Assembly (NCBI GenBank): GCA_023395675.1
Contig: JAEWYL010000258.1
Location: forward strand, 1 to 13,381
DNA from: Chloroflexota bacterium
GTDB taxonomy: Bacteria; Chloroflexota; Anaerolineae; Anaerolineales; UBA4823
Reading direction: 5' to 3'
DNA: 13,381 nt
The position numbers and the translations under genes were made by a program. The notes under the pieces are model-generated. The model did not search any database and was not told where the DNA came from. It was given only the letters and a program-made list of their open reading frames with translations. Positions within the stretch are counted from its first letter, which is position 1, and every line of letters starts with the position of its first letter. Below, piece by piece: positions 1 through 6,700 of the stretch.

Positions 1-63
1 TAATTTGGGGGGGGGTTGGCCCTCACACAACCACCACCCCTTTTTCGGATAAGAATCGAGCGC

Positions 64-294
64 TCAGTTACGCCCGATGCGCACGCGCCAGGTCTCGGGC
101 CCGGTCTCCAGGTATTCCCAGGCCACGAGGCCGGGGCGCTCCGCCTGGAACTGGTAGTACAGCGGCTTGGGGTCGTGGTCGTTCACCAGCACAAAGCCCT
201 CGCCCTGCTGCAGGTTGTCGAACTTTTCAAAGATCATGGGATGCCGCTTCGCCGGGGGGACGGGACGGATATCCAGTACGTTCTCTTGGCTCAT
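64..294 (-). CDS. DUF2249 domain protein (76 aa), probably FNR-type regulated
   Basis: The 76-residue protein is essentially one DUF2249 domain. Visible family landmarks are LDIR (7-10), the PAKRHPMIFEKFDNL block (15-28), GEGFVLVNDHDPKPLYY (31-47), WEYLETGPETWRVRI (59-73) and the absence of a signal peptide or membrane segment, so it should be cytosolic. I chose the ATG at 294 because a strong AGGAGG Shine-Dalgarno sits just upstream; the open frame continues upstream to 372 but without such a site, and the family starts close to this Met. From family knowledge, DUF2249 proteins are small, biochemically poorly defined, and often occur near hemerythrin-like, FNR/DNR or nitrogen-oxide respiration genes. 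The conserved His, Asp and Trp residues could suggest ligand or metal binding, which is inference. The gene stands alone on its strand and has a canonical FNR-class promoter upstream (417-465), which supports a role under low oxygen or nitrogen-oxide stress. Confidence 0.9.
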   Translation of the reverse strand: MSQENVLDIRPVPPAKRHPMIFEKFDNLQQGEGFVLVNDHDPKPLYYQFQAERPGLVAWEYLETGPETWRVRIGRN

Positions 295-416
295 TTGTTC
301 CTCCTGTAAATGATAGGTGGTTCTCTCGCTGAATTTCATGCACAAGGCTGATCGCTTTCCAAAGGACTGCACCGCACAGCCTTTTCCTTCACCTGGCGAG
401 AAAACCGGTCCGTGAT

Positions 417-465
417 ACTCTGCATTATAGGACAGCGCAGGCTTTTATTCATTGATTAAGATCAA
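417..465 (-). promoter_or_regulatory. Class II FNR/CRP-family promoter of the DUF2249 gene
   Basis: On the minus strand, 465-452 reads TTGATCTTAATCAA, a perfect TTGAT-N4-ATCAA palindrome as recognised by FNR, ANR, DNR and related CRP-family regulators. A perfect TATAAT hexamer lies at 429-424. Placing the start seven bases past the hexamer (about 417) puts the centre of the palindrome at -41.5, the standard class II activator position. The transcript would have a leader of about 120 bases before the ATG at 294. Which CRP-family protein binds is not visible from the window, since no regulator gene is present. Confidence 0.8.
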
Positions 466-590
466 ATTTGACTGTTTTGGGGCGGGCTGTTAATCGCTCC
501 GGCAGCGCCATAAAGGGCGCGCTTGCGCAGGTGCTATGCGGGCTGCACCCGGTTTTCCTGTCCCCGGACGGCAAATTACAAGAATGCAAA

Positions 591-618
591 TTGGGCCTGT
601 ACCAAATTCAAGTAAAAT
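591..618 (+). promoter_or_regulatory. Possible sigma70-type promoter of the collar cluster
   Basis: TTGGGC (591-596) and TAAAAT (613-618) are separated by 16 bases in the AT-richer part of the intergenic region, about 120 bases upstream of the first cluster gene. The -35 is weak. This is the best-looking pair I found by eye, not a strong call. Confidence 0.3.
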
Positions 619-739
619 CCCAGCAGTACCAGAGTATGGTCTGTTAGCTCTATTTGCGCCAGTATTTCGCGCAGTTCTTTCGCCTGCGCGACCGGCGCGG
701 CTGCTGTCGAACAGGTTTTTCAATGGTAGAGGGAGGGAT

Positions 740-1081
740 ATGCACCGTCGTGAATTTCTGAGCCTGATGTTAATAGGAGCCGGGTCGCTGGTCCTGCGGC
801 CCCCGGCGCGGGACGGCGCCCCGGTTTACTCGTTGAAACCCTCGGGTGGGCGCATCCTGGCGCTGAACGGGGACGGGCTTACCTGGGATGTGAGCCTCAA
901 CCTGGGCCCGCAGTACCAGGTACTCGATATCCGCCGCGAGGGTGAGGCTTACCTTGCCCGGGTGAGCTTTCAGGGACATGTTTTCTGCCTCAAATCATCA
1001 GACGGCCTGCGGTGGTACACCCAGGACTGGTCGCCGCCCTCCGCCCGGCAGGTTCGCACCCTGGAGGAGAGCCATGGCTGA
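740..1081 (+). CDS. Small protein with twin-arginine-type signal, first gene of collar cluster (113 aa)
   Basis: The N-terminus MHRREFLSLMLIGAGSLVL has RR-x-F-L followed by a short hydrophobic stretch, matching a twin-arginine (Tat) signal; mature protein probably begins in the low-20s to mid-20s. The roughly 90-residue remainder looks beta-rich, with alternating hydrophobic strands and several Trp residues (LTWDVSLNL, YLARVSFQGHVFCLKSS, LRWYTQDW). I do not recognise the family. The start at 740 is chosen because AGAGGGAGGG lies immediately upstream and because it gives the signal sequence; the open frame extends upstream without a plausible start. The gene ends by overlapping the first collar gene by eight bases (ATGGCTGA), so the two are probably translationally coupled. 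It may be the extracytoplasmic partner of the collar proteins, but that is inference from position only. A single Tat-type RR motif is suggestive rather than proof of export. Confidence 0.7.
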   Translation: MHRREFLSLMLIGAGSLVLRPPARDGAPVYSLKPSGGRILALNGDGLTWDVSLNLGPQYQVLDIRREGEAYLARVSFQGHVFCLKSSDGLRWYTQDWSPPSARQVRTLEESHG

Positions 1082-1574
1082 ACCGTTTCTGTCTGAAATC
1101 CGCCTGATGTCCTTCGATTTTCCACCCATGGGCTGGGCGTTTTGCAACGGGCAGCTCATGCCGATCAACCAGAACCAGGCTCTGTTTTCACTGCTCGGCA
1201 CTACCTTTGGCGGCGACGGGCGGGTCAATTTCGCCCTGCCGGACCTGCGCGGCCGGACCCCCATTCACGTCGGCGCCGGGCATACCCTGGGACAGAGAGG
1301 CGGGGCACAGGCCCACACATTGAGCCCCGCTGAAATGCCGGAACACACCCACCTGCTGTCTGCCTCCACCGCCGCCGCAAACCAGGCCGGCCCGGCGGGC
1401 AATGTGCTGGCCCGGGCGAGCAGCAATTACTACAGCCCGGCGGTTAAACCGGCAGCCATGCACCCGGGCTCGGTCGTAAACGTCGGGGGCTCACAGGCCC
1501 ACCCGAATGTGCAGCCCTTTATGGCGCTTTCTTTCTGCATCGCGCTGCAGGGAATTTTCCCCAGCCCGAACTGA
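1074..1574 (+). CDS. Phage tail collar domain protein 1 (MdpB-type, 166 aa)
   Basis: This is a phage tail collar (microcystin-dependent protein/MdpB-type) protein. The collar domain covers about 5-62, with EIRLMSFDFPPMGWAFCNGQ, the LFSLLGTTFGGDG block (37-49) and FALPDLRGRTPIH (53-65). It is followed by an EHTH motif (90-93), a variable segment (about 96-135) and the closing motif QAHPNVQPF (141-149), then a hydrophobic end. In T4 short tail fibre tips, an H-x-H motif binds a metal at the trimer axis; the H-x-H here (91-93) may do the same, which is inference. There is no signal peptide or membrane segment. Start at 1074 is supported by GGAGGAG four bases upstream and by exact alignment with the two paralogues. 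Only one lysine is present (125). Neighbouring genes hold no other phage structural function, so this is probably not prophage debris. Cellular role of this family is not established. Confidence 0.92.
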   Translation: MAEPFLSEIRLMSFDFPPMGWAFCNGQLMPINQNQALFSLLGTTFGGDGRVNFALPDLRGRTPIHVGAGHTLGQRGGAQAHTLSPAEMPEHTHLLSASTAAANQAGPAGNVLARASSNYYSPAVKPAAMHPGSVVNVGGSQAHPNVQPFMALSFCIALQGIFPSPN

Positions 1575-1591
1575 CCCGGAGGCAGAGGATT

Positions 1592-2095
1592 ATGGCGCAA
1601 CCTTATGTCGGTGAGATCCGCATGTTTGCCGGGAATTTTGCCCCGGCCGGCTGGATGTTCTGCGAAGGCCAGCTGCTGCCAATCTCCGAAAATGCAACTC
1701 TCTTCCAGTTGATCGGGACCACCTATGGCGGGGATGGGGAGAGCAGTTTCGCCCTGCCCGACCTGCGCGGGCGCATCCCGATCCACCAGGGCAATGGGTT
1801 TATTCTGGCGGAAACGGGGGGCGCGGAGGAAATTACTCTGACCGTCCAGCAAATCCCCGCCCACAGCCATGCTCTCCTAGTCACGGACAGCCTGGCGCAG
1901 GAGAGCCAGCCGGCCTCGAACCTGCCCGGGCGAACGACGCAAGGGGAGGGTTATTCTGCCCAGGCGCCGGGCGCCTCTATGTCGCCTGCCTCGATCAGCC
2001 CGGTGGGCGGCTCCCAGCCGCACACCAACTTCCAGCCTTACCTGTGCGTCAATTTCATCATCTCGCTGTTCGGTATTTTTCCCTCTCCCACGTAG
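1592..2095 (+). CDS. Phage tail collar domain protein 2 (MdpB-type, 167 aa)
   Basis: This is the second paralogue, 17 bases after the first and preceded by GGAGG and AGAGG. The collar domain (5-62) aligns without gaps to its neighbours: EIRMFAGNFAPAGWMFCEGQ, LFQLIGTTYGGDGESSFALPD. The H-x-H motif is AHSH (90-93), and the closing motif is QPHTNFQPY (142-150). The segment between them (about 97-138) shares little with the other two copies and is rich in Ser, Ala, Gly and Pro. It has no lysine at all. The conserved late Cys of the other two copies (FCIAL) is replaced by Ile here; a different Cys (152) lies nearer the QPY motif. There is no export signal. It could form homotrimers or heterotrimers with the neighbouring paralogues, as expected for fibre-tip folds, but the sequence does not decide this. 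Confidence 0.92.
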   Translation: MAQPYVGEIRMFAGNFAPAGWMFCEGQLLPISENATLFQLIGTTYGGDGESSFALPDLRGRIPIHQGNGFILAETGGAEEITLTVQQIPAHSHALLVTDSLAQESQPASNLPGRTTQGEGYSAQAPGASMSPASISPVGGSQPHTNFQPYLCVNFIISLFGIFPSPT

Positions 2096-2246
2096 AGGGT
2101 ATTCGTGGTTGTAAGTACGTAGGGAAGCGGCAGCTTCGCCCGGGTTCGCTTCATCCACAACATCGTCCGCATACGGTCCTGGCCCGGGCCCAATGGCCAA
2201 CGAATGAATAAAGACCGCGCGGCCTGAAGGGAACAAAAAGATACTC

Positions 2247-2774
2247 ATGGCAGATCCATTTGTCGCCGAAATCCGCATTTTCCCGTTCAACTTTGCCCCA
2301 AAGGGGTGGGCCTGGTGCGACGGGCAGCTGCTGCCCCTCTCCCAGAACACCGCCCTCTTCTCCCTGCTGGGGACCACTTACGGCGGGAATGGCGAAAGCA
2401 ATTTTGCCCTGCCCGATTTGCAGGGCCGGGCGCCCATGCACCCCGGCCAGGGGCCGGGCCTGTCGCTGCACGATCTCGGCGAGACGGGCGGCTCCGAGAC
2501 GGTGTCCCTGCTCGAATCCGAAATCCCCGCCCACTCCCACTCCTTGAGGGCAGCCGGCACAAAGGGGGATGTCTCTCGTCCCGGCACGGGGGCCAGCCTG
2601 GCGCCTCTCTCCAGGGGCAACCTGTTTCAGAACACCACCAGCGGCAATATGACGTATCTGAACGGGGGTGCGCTGGCGCCGGCCGGCGGCGACCAGCCGC
2701 ACAATAATATGCAGCCTTACCTGACCTTTTATTTCTGCATCGCCCTGCAGGGAGTGTTTCCACCCAGATCGTAG
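2247..2774 (+). CDS. Phage tail collar domain protein 3 (MdpB-type, 175 aa)
   Basis: This is the third paralogue. The collar domain covers about 5-62 (EIRIFPFNFAPKGWAWCDGQ, LFSLLGTTYGGNGESNFALPD). It has a slightly longer insert after PMHPGQGPG (63-71), AHSH at 95-98, a longer variable segment (about 101-147) and the closing motif QPHNNMQPY (150-158), then FCIALQGVF. It is closer to copy 1 at the C-terminus and to copy 2 around the H-x-H motif. The start is fixed by alignment of MADPF with MAEPF and MAQPY, since the Shine-Dalgarno is weak (AAGGGA is 14 bases away; only A-rich sequence is nearer). A 151-base gap separates it from copy 2. That gap has a small GAAGC-GGCA-GCTTC hairpin (2124-2137) and no evident gene, so copy 3 could have its own expression level. 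Confidence 0.92.
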   Translation: MADPFVAEIRIFPFNFAPKGWAWCDGQLLPLSQNTALFSLLGTTYGGNGESNFALPDLQGRAPMHPGQGPGLSLHDLGETGGSETVSLLESEIPAHSHSLRAAGTKGDVSRPGTGASLAPLSRGNLFQNTTSGNMTYLNGGALAPAGGDQPHNNMQPYLTFYFCIALQGVFPPRS

Positions 2775-2791
2775 CCCTGAGAGGGCCGGTC

Positions 2792-3325
2792 TTGAAAGCT
2801 ATGAACGCCGAAATGTTGCCAGTATTTTCCCTCCGCCCCGAAACCCCTGCAGACCGGGAGTTCTTCTTCCAGGTCTATGCCAGCACGCGCGCGGAGGAAC
2901 TGGCGCAGGTAGGCTGGGACGATCCGCAAAAACAGGCCTTCCTGCGCATGCAGTTCGAGGCTCAGGATCGCTACTACCGGGAGCATTATCCCGGGTACGA
3001 GTTCCAGGTGATCCAGGCGGGCGGGCAGCCTGCCGGCAGGCTCTATCTGCACCGCCGCCCGGATGAGATCCGGATTATGGATATCTCCCTGCTGCCGGAA
3101 TTTCGCCGGCAGGGCATCGGGACGGGCGTGCTGCGCGCCCTCCTGGCTGAAGCGCAGGACAAGGCGCTGCCGGTCACCATTCACGTAGAACGGTTCAACC
3201 CGGCCCTGCGCCTGTACGCGCGGCTGGGCTTTCAACAGGTAGATGATCGAGGCGTGTACTGGTTCCTCCGGTGGACGCCCGCGGGAAAAACAGATGACAG
3301 CAGACCCAACCCTCCCCCTGGATAA
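2792..3325 (+). CDS. GNAT family N-acetyltransferase of the collar cluster (177 aa)
   Basis: A GNAT acetyltransferase that transfers acetyl from acetyl-CoA to an amine. The acetyl-CoA loop is RRQGIGTG (105-112) in LLPEFRRQGIGTGVLRALL, and the second core motif is HVERFNPALRLYARLGF (131-147). The N-terminal segment YASTRAEELAQVGW (29-42) with RMQFEAQ (52-58) is a hallmark of the GNAT subgroup that I know beside collar-protein genes. The TTG at 2792 is preceded by GAGAGGG at good spacing (2779-2785), so I give it as the start; the ATG at 2801 is an alternative that shortens the protein by three residues. The gene begins 17 bases after collar copy 3, and its end overlaps the DUF6916 start by 32 bases, so all three are likely co-translated. 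The substrate is unknown. Collar proteins are obvious candidates, but they have almost no lysine, so an alpha-amino target would be more likely than lysine. Confidence 0.88.
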   Translation: MKAMNAEMLPVFSLRPETPADREFFFQVYASTRAEELAQVGWDDPQKQAFLRMQFEAQDRYYREHYPGYEFQVIQAGGQPAGRLYLHRRPDEIRIMDISLLPEFRRQGIGTGVLRALLAEAQDKALPVTIHVERFNPALRLYARLGFQQVDDRGVYWFLRWTPAGKTDDSRPNPPPG

Positions 3326-3614
3326 ACTGGCAGCCTCCGATTTCCTGCCCTACCTGCACCGGCCTTTCGTCATCCGCCTGGAGGGGGGCGACCCGTACCC
3401 CCTTGAGCTGGTCAGCGTGACCGAGCTGGGAGAGGCCCACATTCCGGGCGGGCGGCGGCCCTTCTCGCTGGAATTTTCCAACCCGCGCCGGGACGCTTAC
3501 CTGTCCCAGCGCATCTACCGGCTCGAGTGTGAAGGCCTGGGGACGCTCGAGCTCTTCCTGGTACCGCTTGGGCCGGACCCGGAGGGCATGCGCTACGAAG
3601 CCGTGATTTCTTGA
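3294..3614 (+). CDS. DUF6916 family protein (106 aa)
   Basis: This small protein matches the pattern I know as DUF6916. It has an N-terminal FLPYLHRPFVIRLEGG, a strand YPLELVSVTEL (35-45), the RRPFSLEFSNP segment (54-64), the LSQRIYRLECEGLGTLELF block (70-88) and the ending GMRYEAVIS. It has no signal peptide or membrane helix. The family has no assigned activity; in my experience of such clusters it accompanies collar-domain proteins and this GNAT type. The ATG at 3294 is inside the 3' end of the GNAT gene, with a modest GGGAAAA upstream, which suggests translational coupling. A possible role as assembly or chaperone factor for the collar proteins is only inference from constant company. Confidence 0.8.
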   Translation: MTADPTLPLDKLAASDFLPYLHRPFVIRLEGGDPYPLELVSVTELGEAHIPGGRRPFSLEFSNPRRDAYLSQRIYRLECEGLGTLELFLVPLGPDPEGMRYEAVIS

Positions 3615-3645
3615 GCTTCAGGAGAACCGCAGTCCACGGAGAAAG

Positions 3646-3679
3646 GCGGGTTTACCGGGTTGCCCACCCGAAAACCCGC
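3646..3679 (+). terminator. Stable nested hairpin after the collar cluster
   Basis: GCGGGTTT (3646-3653) pairs with AAACCCGC (3672-3679), and inside it CGGGT (3656-3660) pairs with ACCCG (3666-3670), leaving a five-base loop. It lies 32 bases after the DUF6916 stop and before the giant gene. No T-run follows, so intrinsic termination is doubtful. It may instead mark an mRNA end, a processing site or partial read-through into the giant gene. Confidence 0.4.
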
Positions 3680-3719
3680 ATTCCCCGGCCAACTGAACAA
3701 GATTAATATTCCGTAAATA

Positions 3720-3736
3720 CCTGCAGCGCAGGTTTT
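3720..3736 (+). promoter_or_regulatory. Small hairpin with TTTT just upstream of the giant gene
   Basis: CCTGC-AGC-GCAGG is followed directly by TTTT, ending 16 bases before the preferred start codon. It resembles a weak terminator, or could shield the start region. The stem is only five pairs, so the call is weak. Confidence 0.25.
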
Positions 3737-3752
3737 CAACCCGGTGAACATC

Positions 3753-6700
3753 ATGATTCCACACAGCAGATCGAGGTTGGGAAATTCGGCAGTTGCACTC
3801 GTAATGATTCTTTCCATGCTCCTATCGCCGCTGGGGGGGACAGGCCGCGCGGTCGCGGCGGCCCCGGCGCAGCCGCAGGTGGAGCGGCCCTCCGCTCTCT
3901 CCGCAGCGCCAGACTTCACCTTCACCAAGACGGTTGAGGTGTCCGGCGGCAAGGCGCGCCCGGAAGCCGGCGATACCCTGCGCTACACCCTGACTCTGAC
4001 CAATCCCGGACCGGAGGCGCAGGAGGTGGTCATTCGAGATGTGCTGGAGCCTTACCTCAGCCTGGCGCCCGGCTCGCTCGAGACCACGCCCCTGGCTTAC
4101 GACCAGGCGCTCACCACCCCGGAAGATACCTCCCTGCCTCTCACGCTCACCGGTTGGGACGGCGACGGCGACGCGCTTACCTTTATCATCACCCAGGAGC
4201 CGGCCCACGGCCTCCTGAGCGGAGAGGCACCCGCCCTGGTTTATACACCAGACCTGGATTACAACGGGCCGGACAGCTTCCGTTTTAAAGTGAGTGATGG
4301 CAGCCGCGACAGCCTGCCGGCGCAGGTCTCCATCGAGGTTATGCTGGATAATGACAGCCCGCTCTGTTCTGCCCTCAGCCTCACCACAGCAGAGGACAGC
4401 CCCGCCAGCCTGGACCCGGACTGCACCGACGCCGAGCTGGACCCGCTGACCTATGAGATCGAGACCCAGCCCGACCACGGCAGCGCGGCGGTCGAGGACG
4501 GCAGGCTGGTTTACACCCCGGCCTCCAACTTTTTCGGGGAGGACGCCTTCACCTACCGCGCCCGCGACGCCCACAGCGCGGGCCTGCCCGCCGCGGTCAG
4601 CGTCAGCGTGACCCCCGTCAACGACGCCCCCACCGCGGCGGCGCAGTCTCTGAGCCTGCTGGAGGACGGGGAGCTGGAGATTACCCTATCCGGCGAGGAC
4701 GTGGACGGCGATCCGCTGACCTTTGCCATCACCGCTGCGCCGGGGAGCGGCAGCCTGTCCGGCGCAGCCCCGGACCTGGCCTATACCCCCCTGCCGGACT
4801 TCAACGGCCCGGACGGGTTCACCTTCGAAGTCTGCGAGCAGCACCCCTCGCCCCTCTGCGCCAGCGCGGCGGTCAGCCTGACGGTGACTGCGGTGAACGA
4901 CGCGCCCTCTTTTACCATCGGGGCCGATCAGACCGTTTCAGAGGATGCCGGGGAGGTGGCGGTACCCGCCTGGGCGGCGGACCTGTCTCCCGGCCCGGCG
5001 GATGAAGCCGGGCAGGCCTTGAGCTTCCGGATCACCGCCAATTCGAACCCGGACCTGTTCTCCGGTGGGCCGGCGATCTCGCCGGAAGGCGCGCTCTCCT
5101 TCACCCCCGCGCCGGACGCCAGCGGCTCCGCCTCCCTGACCGGGCGGTTGGAGGATGATGGGGGGGAGGCGCACGGGGGCCTGCGCGCCCGCGCGCCCCA
5201 GTCTTTCATCATCCAGGTCAATGGGGTCAACGACGCCCCCCAGGTGCAGGCTGCGGCTTTCAGCCTGGACGAAAACAGCGCCAACGGGACCCTGGTGGGA
5301 ACGGTGGAGTTTACCGATCCGGATGAGGGCCAGGCGCACAGCTTCGCTATCACCGGCGGCGACCCGCACGGAGCCTTCAGCATCCATGCGGAAAGCGGCG
5401 AGATCCGCGTGGCCGATTCCGCCCGCCTGGACTTCGAGAGCGCCCCATCCTTCTCGCTCACCGTCCAGGTGACCGACGACGGCCTCCCCGCCCTCTCCGG
5501 TTCCAATACCGTCACCGTTGACTTGAACGACCTGGACGAGGTGCCCACGGTCCGGGAGGTGCAGTTCGACCTGGACGAGAACAGCCCCGCCGGCGCGCTG
5601 GTGGGCGTGCTGGCTTTCGGCGACCTCGACGCGGGCCAGGAACACACCATCGCCATCCAGTCGGGGAACACCGGCGAGGCGTTTGTCCTCGACCCGCCCA
5701 CCGGAGAGCTGCGGGTGGCGAACCCGGCCGCACTGGATTTCGAGACGCACCCGGTCTTCACTCTGGTGGTCTCCGTCGCCGAAGTCAGCCAGCCGGCCCA
5801 TTCCAGCTCCAACCAGGTCACCATCCACCTGAAAGACGTGAACGAGCAGCCTCAGGTGGAGGCCGCGGCGTTCAGCCTGGACGAGAACAGCGCCAACGGC
5901 ACCCTGGTGGGGAAGGTGCAGGCCTCCGACCCGGACGCGGGGGATGCGCCCGCTTTTGCCATCACCGGCGGCGACCCGGACGGGGCTTTCGCCATCGATG
6001 CGGAAAGCGGCGAAATCCACGTGGGCGACTCCGCCCGCCTGGATTACGAAAGCGCCCCAGCCTTCTCGCTCACCGTTCAGGTGACCGACAGGGGCGGCCT
6101 TTCCGCTTCCGGCACGATCACCATCCAGCTCAACGACCTCAACGAGCAGCCGCAGGTGGAGCCTGAGAGCTTCCATCTGAACGAGAACAGCCTTACCGGG
6201 ACCCTGGTCGGGACGGCGCAGGCCTCCGACCCGGACGCGGGCCAGGCGCACACCTTCGCCATCACCGGCGGGAACACGGACGGGGCTTTTACCATCCATC
6301 CTACCACCGGGGTGATCCGGGTGGACAATGCCGCCCCCCTGGATTTCGAGAGAAATCCAAGCTTCTCGCTTACCGTCCAGGCCACCGACGACGGCGCTCC
6401 CGCCCTCTCGGGGAGCAATACCATCACCATCGGCCTGGATGACGTCAACGAGGCGCCTGTCCTCCAACCCGTAGTCTTGAAAATCGACGAGAACAGCCCC
6501 AACGGGACCGCGCTTCAGCCCGGGCCGCTGGCTTTCACCGACCCGGACGGCGGGCAGACGCATACCTTTACGATTCTCTCCGGCAGCTTCGGGGTTTTTA
6601 CCATCGATGCTGCCAGCGGGGAAATCCGGGTAGCCGACAGCCAGGATCTGGATTACGAAGTGAATGACAGCTATCTCCTGGAGGTGCGCGTGACCGACGA

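Larger units (their letters stand above)
295..739. other. Divergent intergenic region
   Basis: I see no convincing gene in these 445 bases. The left part is the DUF2249 leader and FNR-type promoter. Right of the palindrome, a TTGACT hexamer (468-473) on the plus strand has only poor -10 partners (for example GTTAAT at 489-494, spacer 15). The stretch about 570-660 is lower in GC than the surrounding genes and is the better candidate for the plus-strand promoter. Short open frames across this region lack Shine-Dalgarno sites and recognisable sequence, so I left them out. Confidence 0.6.

Noticed and set aside
1..63. Runs of G at both window ends (7-15 and 13370-13381) as a special element such as a G-quadruplex
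   Set aside because: They lie at the extreme ends and look more like contig-edge sequence or assembly noise; nothing else supports a function.
490..723. A 77-codon minus-strand open frame in the intergenic region
   Set aside because: There is no ribosome binding site and no recognisable sequence, and it overlaps the likely promoter zone of the collar cluster.
1350..2690. Diversity-generating retroelement acting on the collar variable segments
   Set aside because: There is no reverse transcriptase, no template repeat and no near-identical DNA between the variable segments in the window.
2151..2702. Open frames of 80-183 codons overlapping collar gene 3 in other frames
   Set aside because: They are shadows of a gene with clear family identity and lack Shine-Dalgarno sites.
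740..3614. Prophage or contractile injection system remnant
   Set aside because: Only collar domains resemble phage parts. No sheath, tube, baseplate, terminase, capsid or lysis gene is present, and the companion genes (GNAT, DUF6916) are not phage structural genes.
3681..3719. AT-rich patch GATTAATATT..TAAATA as promoter of the giant gene
   Set aside because: The possible -10 hexamers have no acceptable -35 at 16-18 bases, so I did not call a promoter.
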